Source: CALCHX01 sp035761165
GTDB taxonomy: Bacteria; Gemmatimonadota; Gemmatimonadetes; Gemmatimonadales; Gemmatimonadaceae
DNA: 64,000 nucleotides
Assembly (NCBI GenBank): GCA_035761165.1
Contig: DASTRO010000128.1
Span: 20,623 to 84,622, forward strand
Direction of reading: 5' to 3'
Each line of letters starts with the position of its first letter. Position 1 is the stretch's first letter. The notes beneath the pieces are model-generated. The model saw nothing but the letters and a program-made list of their open reading frames with translations, had not been told where the DNA came from and ran no database searches. Of the stretch, positions 8,662 to 18,200 are shown in pieces. Both the position numbers and the translations under genes were made by a program.

Positions 8662-9903
8662 TCACTCCTGCCGCAGCGCGGCGATCGGGTCCAGCCGCGA
8701 CGCGCGGCTGGCGGGGTAGATGCCGGCGACGATCCCCACCCCGGCGCCGAGCAACGTGGCGGCCACGATCGACCAGGGCGCCACGCTGGCCGGCAGCGGC
8801 GTCGCGGCAGCGATGCCCTGGGCGAGGGCGATGCCGAGCGTGATGCCGATCGCCGCACCGACGGTGCTCAGCGTGGCCGCCTCGACGAGGAACTGCGCCA
8901 GGCTGTCGCGCCGCTTGGCGCCGAGCGCCTTGCGGATCCCGATCTCCCGCGTCCGCTCCGCCACCGCCACCAGCATGATGTTCATGATGACGATCGCCCC
9001 GACGATGAGCCCGAAGGCGGGGAGCACCACCCCGGCAGCCACCAGGTTGGCCTTGATCTTGTCGAAGAAGGCGAGCGCGCCCTCCGAGGTCTGCAGCGCG
9101 AAATCGTCCTCGACGGCCGGTCGCAGATGGTGCCGCCCCCGCATCAGGCCGCGCACGATCTCCATCGACTCGGCCATCTGCTCGGAGGTGGGCGACTGGA
9201 AGATGACGGCGTCCACCACGCCCGGAGGATTGACCACCCGCCGTAGCGGCGAGCGGTATGGCGCGATGACGAACTGGTCGAGGGACATGCCGAAGATGGA
9301 GCCCTGCGACTCGGTGACGCCGACCACCGTGTAGGGCCGGCCGGCCAGGCGGAGCTCCTGGCCGATCGGGTCGAGATTGGGGAAGTAGCGCTTGGCCACC
9401 TCCGGGCCGATGACGACGACCGACGAGCCGAGCTGCAGCTCCTGCGCGCTGAAGGCGCGCCCCTGCGCCATGTCCAGCCGCTTGATCGTGAAGTAGTCGC
9501 CGTCCACCGCCGACGCTTCGAGATCCTTGGGCGAGGCGTAGCGCGACTGCACCGAGACCTGGTCGGTGCTCGTGTGCGCCCACCGCGTGCCGGCCGGCAG
9601 CTGCGTGGCGAGCGGCTCCACGTCCGACACGCGGATGCGCGGCCGTCGCAGCCACGACAGCCACGTCTCGCGCGTGACGTTGCCGGTGACCATGTTGGGC
9701 CGCTGGCGCAGCTCGAACGTGTTCACCCCCATCAGCTTGCCGATGAACTCGTTCTCCATGTAGTTCCCCATCCCCTCGACGATCGAGACGACGGCGATGA
9801 GGAACATGACCCCGATCGTCACGCCGAGCAGCGTGAAGAAGCTCTTCAGCTTCTGCACCCGGATGGTGGCGAGTGCGAGGCGGACCGCGTCGAGGAAGGG
9901 CAT
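8662..9903 (-). CDS. MacB/FtsX-type ABC transporter permease (first copy)
   Basis: This 413-residue protein is a paralogue of the next gene, with the same layout. It has an N-terminal helix (about residues 21-44), a periplasmic MacB core of roughly 220 residues, and three C-terminal helices containing ERTREIGIRKALGAKR. It ends DPIAALRQE. Two distinct permeases following one ATPase suggests a heterodimeric transporter rather than the MacB homodimer. In this type of permease the ATPase is a separate polypeptide. The substrate cannot be predicted. Confidence 0.92.
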   Translation of the reverse strand: MPFLDAVRLALATIRVQKLKSFFTLLGVTIGVMFLIAVVSIVEGMGNYMENEFIGKLMGVNTFELRQRPNMVTGNVTRETWLSWLRRPRIRVSDVEPLATQLPAGTRWAHTSTDQVSVQSRYASPKDLEASAVDGDYFTIKRLDMAQGRAFSAQELQLGSSVVVIGPEVAKRYFPNLDPIGQELRLAGRPYTVVGVTESQGSIFGMSLDQFVIAPYRSPLRRVVNPPGVVDAVIFQSPTSEQMAESMEIVRGLMRGRHHLRPAVEDDFALQTSEGALAFFDKIKANLVAAGVVLPAFGLIVGAIVIMNIMLVAVAERTREIGIRKALGAKRRDSLAQFLVEAATLSTVGAAIGITLGIALAQGIAAATPLPASVAPWSIVAATLLGAGVGIVAGIYPASRASRLDPIAALRQE

Positions 9904-9919
9904 GGGGGCGCCGATGCGC

Positions 9920-10735
9920 TCAGTGGCCCTGGACGTACTCGGGGATCACCCGGCTCGGCGGTCCGTCGTTCGAGATCACGCCGTCGCGGAGCACGACGAC
10001 CCGGCGCGCGTGCTGCGCGATGTCCGGCTCGTGCGTCACCATGATCACCGTCTGCCCCTGCTGGGCGAGCTCCTCGAAGACCTTCATGATCTCCTCGGAG
10101 GTCTTGGAGTCCAGGTTCCCGGTGGGCTCGTCGGCCAGGAGGATGGACGGATTGTTGACCAGCGCCCGCGCGATCGCGACGCGCTGCCGCTGGCCGCCCG
10201 AGAGCTCGTTGGGGCGATGGTGCAGGCGCTCGCCCAGCTGCACGCGCTCCAGCGCCTCGGTGGCGCGCCGCTTCCGCTCCTCCGAGGAGACGCCGGCGTA
10301 GACCAGCGGCAGCTCCACATTGTGTAGCGCGGTGGCCCGGGGCAGGAGGTTGAACGTCTGGAAGACGAAGCCGATCTCCTTGTTCCGCACCCGGGCCAGC
10401 TCGTCGTCCTTCATCTTCGAGACGAGCTGGCCGTTGAGCCAGTACTCCCCCTCGTTCGGCGTGTCGAGGCAGCCGATGACGTTCATCAGCGTCGACTTGC
10501 CGGAGCCGGACGGCCCCATGATGGCCACGTACTCGTTGCGGCGGATGGCGATGTTCGCGCCCCGCAGGGCGCGCACGATCTCCCCCCCCATGTCGTAGTG
10601 CCGCTGCAGGTTGCGGGTCACGATCACCCACTCGCGTCCCGGCGTCTGGCCCGCGCGGTCGACGACCGCCTGGCGTTCCGCGGTGGTGGCCAGGCCGGGC
10701 TCGGAGTCCCGCAGCACGTCGGGCGTCACGCTCAC
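9920..10735 (-). CDS. ABC transporter ATP-binding protein (LolD/MacB type)
   Basis: This ATPase powers the two adjacent permeases. The 271-residue protein has Walker A GPSGSGKST, a Q-loop in FQTFNLLPR, the signature LSGGQRQR, and Walker B ILLADEPTGNLDS with the D-loop. An H-loop histidine follows in VTHEPDIA. The first 35 or so residues precede the domain and are not conserved. The GTG start at 10735 overlaps the stop of the upstream membrane-fusion gene (GTGA), indicating coupling. Confidence 0.94.
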   Translation of the reverse strand: MSVTPDVLRDSEPGLATTAERQAVVDRAGQTPGREWVIVTRNLQRHYDMGGEIVRALRGANIAIRRNEYVAIMGPSGSGKSTLMNVIGCLDTPNEGEYWLNGQLVSKMKDDELARVRNKEIGFVFQTFNLLPRATALHNVELPLVYAGVSSEERKRRATEALERVQLGERLHHRPNELSGGQRQRVAIARALVNNPSILLADEPTGNLDSKTSEEIMKVFEELAQQGQTVIMVTHEPDIAQHARRVVVLRDGVISNDGPPSRVIPEYVQGH

Positions 10736-12042
10736 TTCTCCCCCTTGGTAGTCGCCGGTCCCTTGGCGTCGGTGGCGCCGGCCACGGGCGTCTCCCGCAC
10801 GAGCGTGCCGTCCTTCAGCTCGCGGATGGCCTGGTACGTGCCGCCCACGATGCGCTCGCCCTTCTGGAGACCGCTCAGCACCTCGAAGTACTTCTCGCCG
10901 GCAATGCCCACCTCTACGGGGCGGAAGGTGACTTTGTTGTCGGCGCCGACGATGAACACGCCCTCCACGTCCCGCTTGCCGAGCTCGCGGGTGGGTCCAC
11001 GCCGCCCGGCCAGCGTCAGCGTGGCGGTGTCGCCCTGGGCCACCGGCTCGTTCTCGCGCACCGTGAGGGCGATGATCGGGATGGAGAGCACGTCCCGGCG
11101 GATGTCGGTGACGATCTTGGCCGTCGCCGAGAAGTCGGGGCGCGTGTCGGGCGGCGCGTCGGCCAGCTCGATCGTCACCTCGTAGTCCACCGCCTGGTCA
11201 CCCTGCGCCGTGCCGGCCGCGCCGGCCAGCACCGAGCTGTTGGAGATCTTCACCACGCGGCCGACGAACGTCGTGTCCGGGAAGGCGTCGATCTCCACGA
11301 CGGCCGAGTCGCCGACGCTGATGCGGGAGACGTCGGTCTCGTCCACCTTCACGTTCGTCTCCAGCACGCTCATGTCGGCGATCGTGAGCAGGGTCGCGGC
11401 GTCCTTGTTCAGGGTGCCCATGATCGCCGTCTCACCGTTCTCCACGTTCAGGCGCGTGATGCGCCCCGACATCGGCGCCACGATGGTCGTCTTGCCGAGG
11501 GCCGCCTGGGCGTCGCGCACCGCCGCCTCCGACTGCTCGACGCTGAAGCGGGCCGCCTCCAGCAGCGCCTGCTGCACCTCCATCTGCGTCTTGAGCGTCT
11601 CGAGCTGCTCCTGGGAGACCAGCTGCGCGTTGGCCTGCTTGATCTGCGCCGAGCGCTCGTAGTTGCGCTGGGCCTGCAGGAAGTTGGCGCGCGCCTGCGC
11701 CTCCTGCGCCTTGGCCGAGGCCAGGGCGGCCTGGCTGCGCTGCAGCGCCGCCTCGTACTGCTGCGGGTCGATCTGGAGCAGGAACTGTCCCTTGCTCACC
11801 ATCTGCCCCTCGCGCACGGCGAGGCGCACGATCTTGCCGGTGATGTCCGAGCTGAGGTCCACCTTGGTCCGCGGCTGCACCTGCCCGCTCGCCGTCACCG
11901 ATGCGACGAGGTCACGGGCCTCCACCTGCTCGATCCGCACCTCGGTCGCGTTGCCGTCGCGCTTGAAGGCGGTCAGGGCCAGCAGCCCACCCACCCCGAC
12001 CACGGCGATCCCCAGGATCGACCACTTCAGTTTCTTGCTCAT
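10732..12042 (-). CDS. Periplasmic membrane-fusion protein (MacA/HlyD family)
   Basis: This adaptor bridges the inner-membrane ABC transporter and TolC. The 436-residue protein has a single N-terminal membrane anchor (about residues 8-27), then a biotinyl-lipoyl-like half-motif. A long alpha-hairpin rich in Ala/Gln follows (about residues 100-190), then the second lipoyl half (TIVAPMSGRITRLNVENGE) and beta-barrel domains. The start ATG at 12042 has GAGGAG 5 nt upstream; a longer frame exists but would overlap tolC. It is 53 nt after tolC on the same strand. Confidence 0.93.
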   Translation of the reverse strand: MSKKLKWSILGIAVVGVGGLLALTAFKRDGNATEVRIEQVEARDLVASVTASGQVQPRTKVDLSSDITGKIVRLAVREGQMVSKGQFLLQIDPQQYEAALQRSQAALASAKAQEAQARANFLQAQRNYERSAQIKQANAQLVSQEQLETLKTQMEVQQALLEAARFSVEQSEAAVRDAQAALGKTTIVAPMSGRITRLNVENGETAIMGTLNKDAATLLTIADMSVLETNVKVDETDVSRISVGDSAVVEIDAFPDTTFVGRVVKISNSSVLAGAAGTAQGDQAVDYEVTIELADAPPDTRPDFSATAKIVTDIRRDVLSIPIIALTVRENEPVAQGDTATLTLAGRRGPTRELGKRDVEGVFIVGADNKVTFRPVEVGIAGEKYFEVLSGLQKGERIVGGTYQAIRELKDGTLVRETPVAGATDAKGPATTKGEK

Positions 12043-12095
12043 GTTGCTCCTCGGTGCGCGCGGCGCCGCCGCGCGATGGGACTCGGGTGGGGGGA

Positions 12096-13568
12096 TCAGC
12101 GCAGCGGCCGGCCGACGGCGCCCTCGAGGGCGGCGTAGGCGCGGTGGAACTCGTAGATGGCGTTGATGCGGTCGACCTCGGCGCGCGTGTACGTGTCGCG
12201 GGCCTGGGAGAGCTCGACGAAGTTGCTGGCGCCGACCCGGTACCGCTCCTGGGCGAGGAGCAGCGCCTGGCGCGCGGTGCGCGCGTTCTGCTCCTGCAGC
12301 TGCACGGCCTGGAAGTCCGACATCAGCGTCAGGTAGGCCCCCGTGACGTCTGCCGTGAGCTGGAGCTCCTGCGCGCGGGCGCGGTACTGCGCCTCGTTCC
12401 GCTGCACCTGCGCCTCCTGCAGCCGCTGCTCCCGGCTGAAGCCGTTGAAGATGGGCAGGCTGAGCGAGGCCTGGATCGACCACGGGTTCTGCGTGAAGTC
12501 GAAGGGGAACGCCCGATTGCCGGCGCGGATCTCCGAGATCTGCTCCGGCGAGAGCGTGAGCGCGCTGCAGTCGGGGACGGTCGGCGGGAGGCCCACCAGC
12601 TCGCGCAGGCTGTTCTCCGACTCGCAGCCGCCCCGCAGGTTGCCGAGCCGCTGGCCGATGAGGAAATCGTCATCGGTGAACTGGCTCGTGTACCCGCCGA
12701 TGCCGGTGCTGACCGAGAGCGAGGGGAAGTACTCGCTCCTCGCCTGCGCTACGCCGATGTCGCTGGCCCGCCGGCGCGCCCGCAGCGCGGTGAGCGTCGG
12801 GTTCTGTGAGCGGGCGAGCTGGAGCAGCTGGTCGAGCGAGAGCTGCGGCTGCTCGATCGGGAACTCGGTGGTGAGCTGGACGCCTTCGGGCTGGGTGACG
12901 CCCATCATCTGGAAGAGCCGCAGCTTCTCCACCTCCGCCTGGTTCTGCGCCTGCAAGGCCGCCACCTGCTGCTGGCCGAGCGCGACCTCCGCCTGCTGCA
13001 CCTCGAGTGGCGTGGCCGAGCCGACGCTCTGGCGGATGCGGGCCAGCTCGAGCTGGGCCTGGGTGGTGGCGACCAGCGTGTCCTGCAGCCGGGCGCGGGC
13101 CTGCTGCTGGAGCACCGCCAGATACTGCTGGGTGACGTCCATCCGCAGCGTGGCCGCGCTGGCGGCGATCTCGGCTTCCGTCGCGGTGGCGCTCGCGCGC
13201 TGCGCCTTCGGCGCCAGGATCGACGCTCCGCTCAGGTTCAGGTTGGCGCTGATGCTGTAACCCGAGCTGATCTGATCGCCCGAGGCGCCGAAGGCGACAC
13301 CGTTGATCAGCTGCGGGCGCCCCTGCCGGAACTGCGTGCTGAACGAGCTGTTGATGTTGGGCAGCAGGTCGCCGTACGCGCTGCGGACGGCCGCGCTGGC
13401 CCGCCGCCGGCCCTCCACCGTCTGGAGGTACGTGGGGTTGTTGCGACGCGCGATGTCGAGCGCCTCGTTGAGCGAGAGGACGGGGCCGACGGACGTGGGC
13501 GCCGGCGTCTGCGCAGCGAGGGGTGCGGCCGTCAGGCAGACGGCCAGCGAGCAGAGCAGAAATCGCAT
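12096..13568 (-). CDS. TolC family outer-membrane efflux protein
   Basis: This forms the outer-membrane channel of the tripartite exporter. The 490-residue protein begins with a Sec signal peptide (MRFLLCSLAVCLTAAPLAAQ). It has the two tandem OEP repeats typical of TolC (roughly 40-230 and 260-480), rich in Ala/Gln/Ser coiled-coil helices. The second repeat holds an insertion around residues 310-350 with two cysteines. I place the start at 13568 so the signal peptide is N-terminal; an in-frame codon lies 16 codons upstream. It heads the operon tolC-MFP-ATPase-permease-permease. Confidence 0.93.
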   Translation of the reverse strand: MRFLLCSLAVCLTAAPLAAQTPAPTSVGPVLSLNEALDIARRNNPTYLQTVEGRRRASAAVRSAYGDLLPNINSSFSTQFRQGRPQLINGVAFGASGDQISSGYSISANLNLSGASILAPKAQRASATATEAEIAASAATLRMDVTQQYLAVLQQQARARLQDTLVATTQAQLELARIRQSVGSATPLEVQQAEVALGQQQVAALQAQNQAEVEKLRLFQMMGVTQPEGVQLTTEFPIEQPQLSLDQLLQLARSQNPTLTALRARRRASDIGVAQARSEYFPSLSVSTGIGGYTSQFTDDDFLIGQRLGNLRGGCESENSLRELVGLPPTVPDCSALTLSPEQISEIRAGNRAFPFDFTQNPWSIQASLSLPIFNGFSREQRLQEAQVQRNEAQYRARAQELQLTADVTGAYLTLMSDFQAVQLQEQNARTARQALLLAQERYRVGASNFVELSQARDTYTRAEVDRINAIYEFHRAYAALEGAVGRPLR

Positions 13569-13593
13569 CGGGGAGAGTCCTGAACTGGAGACG

Positions 13594-13609
13594 CCCCCCG
13601 TACGGGGGG
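13594..13609. repeat. Perfect 16-nt palindrome in the tolC leader
   Basis: CCCCCCGTACGGGGGG lies 25 nt upstream of the tolC start codon. It could form a very stable small hairpin in the leader or be a dimeric operator. Function is unknown. Confidence 0.4.
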
Positions 13610-13656
13610 GTGGCAAAACGGGTTTCAGCCCGGTCGGGAGGGTGGACCGGGCGAGA

Positions 13657-13683
13657 CCGGCGCTCCTGACGGAGCGCGCCGGA
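13657..13683 (-). terminator. Hairpin after the 13721-14413 gene
   Basis: GCGCTCC (13660-13666) pairs with GGAGCGC (13671-13677) around a TGAC loop, and the stem can be extended by flanking GC pairs with a bulge. It sits between a minus-strand gene end and tolC. There is no U-tract. Confidence 0.4.
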
Positions 13684-13692
13684 CAGCGACGA

Positions 13693-13698
13693 AAGATA
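13693..13698 (-). promoter_or_regulatory. Possible -10 box (TATCTT) for the tolC operon
   Basis: On the minus strand TATCTT is followed by TCG, resembling other TAnnTT boxes in the window, but here it is about 125 nt before the tolC start. No good -35 is seen. This would give a leader containing the hairpin at 13657-13683 and the GTAC palindrome. Confidence 0.3.
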
Positions 13699-13720
13699 GC
13701 GCGGGCCGCGACCCGCCTGG

Positions 13721-14413
13721 CTACCGGGGAAGCTCCTCGCGGACCGCCGTCAGCTTCTGGCTCGGGAGCGAGACCTTCAGGACGCGCCCGTCGCCGTCGG
13801 TCCAGACGATCCGCTCGGCGCCACCGGGCTCCGTGAGCACCAGCCGGGTGGCTGCCACGTCGCGGCCGCCGATCGCGAGCCGCTCCTTGCTGGGACTGGC
13901 ACGCAGCACGAGCTGGACGTTGCGGCGAGGCACCAGCACCGGCACGGTCGGGGCGTCGGCGGCGCGTCGGGCCACGAAGTAGTAGTGATGGAAGACGCCG
14001 TCATCGAGCACCAGCGTCCCGTTGCCGGTGCCGTACTCGCGGGCCGATCGGCTGGTCGCGCTCTGCGCGTCCACCCGGATGCGGCCGGGTGACACCTGAC
14101 CGGTGGCGCGCTCCACCATCTCCCCGCCGCTGCGCACCTCCATGCGGTAGGCGAGCGGCGCGCCTGCCGCGTTGGCACTCAGTACCGGGTGGAGGGTGCG
14201 GCCGTCGAGCGTCACCGTGGCCTTTGCCTCGTAGGTACTACCATCGATACCGGGGAGGCGCCGGATCTCGAACTCCTCGCGGCCAGCGGGGGTGCCATCC
14301 CGCGTGATGACGAACGCCCCCTTGTCCACGACGACGACCTGCGCGGGCGCGATACGGCCGCTGCCCACGAGGAGGGCGGCGAGAACGAAGGCGGGAACGG
14401 GCAGAGAGCTCAT
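13721..14413 (-). CDS. Secreted protein of unknown function
   Basis: This 230-residue protein begins with a hydrophobic signal-like segment (MSSLPVPAFVLAALLVGSG, cleavage plausible near residue 24). The rest is predicted beta-rich with many Thr/Val/Arg and no catalytic motif I recognise. The first part (GAFVITRDGTPAGREEF) resembles lipoprotein-like or DUF3108/DUF6134-type periplasmic beta proteins, but I cannot assign it. It lies 64 nt downstream of the creatininase-family gene on the same strand. There is no Shine-Dalgarno before the ATG; the upstream bases are pyrimidine-rich. Confidence 0.7.
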   Translation of the reverse strand: MSSLPVPAFVLAALLVGSGRIAPAQVVVVDKGAFVITRDGTPAGREEFEIRRLPGIDGSTYEAKATVTLDGRTLHPVLSANAAGAPLAYRMEVRSGGEMVERATGQVSPGRIRVDAQSATSRSAREYGTGNGTLVLDDGVFHHYYFVARRAADAPTVPVLVPRRNVQLVLRASPSKERLAIGGRDVAATRLVLTEPGGAERIVWTDGDGRVLKVSLPSQKLTAVREELPR

Positions 14414-14477
14414 GAGAAGGGGAGAAGGGGGCAAACCAGTGCTACCCGACGGGCTCGCCGGGGGTCCGGCGCGGCGG

Positions 14478-15218
14478 TCAGGCCTCGGCCGGGGCGGCCT
14501 GAAAGATCCGCTCGGCGATCCGGGAGCGGATTCGCTGGTACAGTCGGGCGCCCTTGTCGGCCGAGGCGGCCGAGGGTCGCCCGATCGAGCCGGCGCTCCC
14601 CGGGGGTGGGCGCAGCCAGCCCTGACGGTAGCGCCGCAACTCCTCGCGCGCGAGCATATAATCCTGCGCGAGGTCGAGCCGGACGAGCTCGGGGGCCAGG
14701 TGGAGGAGGAGCGAGGTGTCCACTTCGTCGCCATGCATGGGCTGCGTCTGGGCGTCCAGCAGGTCGGCCATCGGCACGGCGAAGACATCGACGACCCGCA
14801 CCCGGGCCGACATCGTGATCACGGTGGCGAGCGCCTCCTGGTGAGGGTCGTGCTCGTGGGCCGTCAGCAGGATGAATTCGCGCACCCCGCCCAGCTCCCA
14901 CTGGCTCAGGAGATCGTTGAGCATCCGATGGAGAGTCTTCTTGCGCAGCGACGTGTTGCCCGGGACGCCGCGCTCGGTGTCTACATTGACGCCGTACTCG
15001 ACCGTGGGGGCACGAAGGACGCCGAAGCTGGCGGAGAGATCGTCGGCCAGCCGCTCGACGATGATGGTGTCGCAGCCAAGGGGGAGATGTGGCCCGTGGG
15101 CCTCGACGGTGCCGACGGGGATGATGAGCCGCGGATCGCGGGCGATGAGCTCCGCGACCTGATGCGGCAGGAGCTCCTTGAGGCGGCGCGGTGAGCCGGC
15201 GAGTGGCGATGCGGTCAT
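14478..15218 (-). CDS. Creatininase family amidohydrolase
   Basis: Members of this family are metal-dependent amidohydrolases, such as creatinine amidohydrolase, the F420-pathway enzyme ArfB and MftE of the mycofactocin pathway. The 246-residue protein has the metal-binding core: an E-A-HGPHLPLGCDT motif near residues 42-54, a later HEHDPHQEA (in place of the usual GNGG/HG motif), and HGDEVDTSL containing the conserved glutamate. Length fits the family. The real substrate is not deducible. The start codon lies only 13 nt from the start of the divergent histidine kinase gene. Confidence 0.82.
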   Translation of the reverse strand: MTASPLAGSPRRLKELLPHQVAELIARDPRLIIPVGTVEAHGPHLPLGCDTIIVERLADDLSASFGVLRAPTVEYGVNVDTERGVPGNTSLRKKTLHRMLNDLLSQWELGGVREFILLTAHEHDPHQEALATVITMSARVRVVDVFAVPMADLLDAQTQPMHGDEVDTSLLLHLAPELVRLDLAQDYMLAREELRRYRQGWLRPPPGSAGSIGRPSAASADKGARLYQRIRSRIAERIFQAAPAEA

Positions 15219-15231
15219 CGGGACGGCTGGC

Positions 15232-18200
15232 GTGAGGCGCGACGCGGCGACGTCCGCGCCGCGCGCGCATGCCGTCCTCACCTGGTGGACGGCCATGGCG
15301 GCGGCGACGCTCCTGGCGGCCGCGGCCTGGCTGCGGGAGCCCACCGTACCATACCTGCTGGCAACGGGCGTCGCCACTGCTGGGCTCGCAGTCCTGACCC
15401 TCCGCGCCGGGCCGATCGGTCGCCCCTGGCGGCTGGGCGTGCTGGCGGCCGCGGCGGTCTTCTGCGCGACCGCCATCGCGCCGCAGCGCACGCTCTGGCG
15501 CACCCACCACGATTGGGCCGCGTACGAGGGTGCCGCGTTGGAGGCGTCGGCCGGCTGGCTGGACGCGCGGCTCGGTCGCGCCGCGGCCGAGGCACGGCGC
15601 CTCGCCACCGCCGCCCTCGACGTGCCCGGTGGGCCGGCCGGATTCGAGCGCCTGGCGCTCCTCGTGCGGGCGGACGAGGAGCGTGCGGTGGTGCTGCTGG
15701 AGCGCGGGAAGCGGGTAGCGTGGGCAGGAATGCTGCGCACGTCGGTGGCGGCGGTGCCGGAAGGGTTGGGGGCGGTGCGGACCCCGTTCTACGACGTCCT
15801 CACGGTGCGCCTGACGCGTGGCGCGCGACGCGCCGTGGCCACCGTGCTCCTCGACGCGCATCCGCCGGCGAGCGTGATCGCCCGCTCGCTGGCCGACGTC
15901 GTGACCGCGCAGACGGCCGCCGGCGCGGTGCACTTCGCCATCGTCGACGAGGGGCCGCCCGCCGCCGATGCCGCGCTCCGCCTGCGTGACGGGCGGTGGC
16001 TGGTGGCCTGGATCGCGCCGCTGGTGCGGGAGGAGGTGGCGCTGCGCGTGACGGAGCGCGCCCGCGCGGTGGGGCTGGTGGCGCTCGTGCTCCTGGCGAT
16101 CATGCTGCTGGGGAGCGTCTGGGGCCCCGCGGTGGCGCTTCGCTACCGTCTCACCATTCTTGCCGCCCTGCTCGCCGCGGGGGCCCGCGTCCCGCTGAAT
16201 ACGCTCTCCAACGTGAGTGCGGTGTTCGATCCCTCGTACTACTTCGTGGCCGAGGGCGGCCCCTTCACGGGGAGCGTGGGAGCGCTGGCGATCACCGGCG
16301 TGCTGGCGCTACTCGCCCTCCTTGCCATTCTGCGGGCGCGGGTTCGCCTGCGGTCGCGGGTGCTGGCGGTCGCACTGGTGCTCCTCGCCGCGTCGCTCGG
16401 ACCGTATCTCCTGCGCGACCTGGCCCACGGAATCGTGACGCCCCCGCGGGGCGCGCCGACCTCACTCTGGCTGGCCTGGCAGCTCGCCCTCTTCCTTGCC
16501 GCCACGGTCGTCCTCCTGCTGGGAGCTTCCGCAGGGCGGGCGGCGATCGGCCGATGGCACGGGCTCTCACCGCTGGTGGCTCCGGCGGTGGCCGCGGTCG
16601 CGGCCCTGCTCGCGCCGCCACTGCTGGATGCGTCGGTCCACTGGCCCACCTGGTACCCGCTGCTCTGGGTGGTGGCGATCGTCGCGCTCGCGCTGACTCG
16701 GCGTTCGTCCGCGGTCGTGCTCGCCGCCGCCGCGGTCGCATCGCTCGGCGCCATGACGTTGCTGTGGGGGACGTCGGTGCGAGCTCGGGTGGAGCTCGCG
16801 GACGCGGACGTGGCCGGCCTGACGCGGATCGACCCCATCGTGGCGACGCTGCTCGACCGGTTCACGTTGGAGCTGCAGCGCGCCCCGCTCCCCACGACGC
16901 GGGCCGAGCTGGTGGCCGCCTACGCGGCCTCCGACCTGGCGGCCGCCGACCACTCGGTGCAGTTGACGACCTGGCGGGCCGACGGCACCCGCGCGGCGGA
17001 GGTCACCGACGTCGCCGGCGGCGAGATGCTGGCCGAGCTGCGCGATCTGGCCGACAGCGCACGCCGCAGCGGCCAGGTGGTGCAGACACCGATCGCCAGC
17101 GGTCGCGGGATCCGGCTGGCGGCCGCGGTGCCGGACGACAGCGGCCGCGTGACCACCCTCGCGATCGCCCAGCGCACGCGGCTGCTGCAGGAGGACCCCT
17201 ACGCGCCACTGCTGGTGGGTGCGCCGGCCGCGCCGGCCGGCGTGCCGTACTCCCTCTCGCTCGTGGACGCGACCCGAGTCCCCCTCGTCGCGCCGGGCGC
17301 CGAGCCGCGGTGGGTGCGACACGACGATGCGCTGCACGGTGACTGGAGCACGATGCTCGAGGGCCGCCACGTGGCGGTCCACGTGGAGGTGGAGCTCCGC
17401 TCACTCTGGTCGCTGGTGCAGCGCGGCACGCTGCTGCTGCTCCTCGACCTGCTCGTCGTCACCGGTCTCTGGCTGCTCAACGCGCTGGCCGGCCCCGGGT
17501 TGCCGCGCTGGCTGCGGGCACGCCGGCGCCGATGGGCGCGCAGCTACCGGGCTCGTCTCTCGCTCGCGCTGTTCGGCTTCTTCGTGGTGCCGGCGATCGC
17601 GTTCGGGATCTGGAGCTCCCGCCAGCTCCAGACCGGCTATCGCGAAGCCCGCGAGCTGCTCGTCTTCGAAGCACTGCGGGATGCCGCGGGGGCATCGCTA
17701 CCGGGCCGCCCGCCCGACGAGCTGCCGGTGGGGCGTGCCGAGCCGGACGCGCCACTGTTGCTCTACGAGGACGGCGCGCTGGTGGCGGCGAGCGACGATC
17801 TCTTCGCATCGCTCGCGCCGTTCGGTCGTCTCCTCCCGCCGGACGTCGCGCTCTCGACGGCGGGGAGCGGGCACGCGGTGACGAGTCGCTTGCTGGAGGT
17901 GGGCGCCGCCCAGGTGCTCGTCGGCTACCGTGCGCTGCCTTCCACCGGCGGCGCGCCGGAGGTGCTGGCGGTGCCGGCCCGCGCCGACGAGCTGGCGCTC
18001 GACGCGCGCCGCCGCGACCTGGGGATCCTGGTGCTGTTCGCGACGGTGATCGGCGCGCTCGCGGCGCTCGTGCTCAGCGGCGTCGCGGCGCGCGAGCTGG
18101 CGCGCCCCATCGGCGCGCTGCGGCAGGCCGCGCTGGGCATCGCCGGCGGCCAGGCGGAGCCACCGCTCCCGCCGGCGGCCGCCCCGGCGGAGTTCGTCCC

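Noticed and set aside
7401..8843. 480-codon plus-strand frame over the second permease
   Set aside because: It is His/Arg-rich antisense sequence without a domain; the minus-strand permease explains the region.
13594..13609. Possible restriction-type or phage operator palindrome before tolC
   Set aside because: A single palindrome with no matching repressor gene nearby; listed only as a repeat.
14641..14670. TATAAT-like AT-rich patch inside the creatininase gene
   Set aside because: It lies in coding sequence (an Asp-Tyr-Met region) with no gene starting downstream on either strand.
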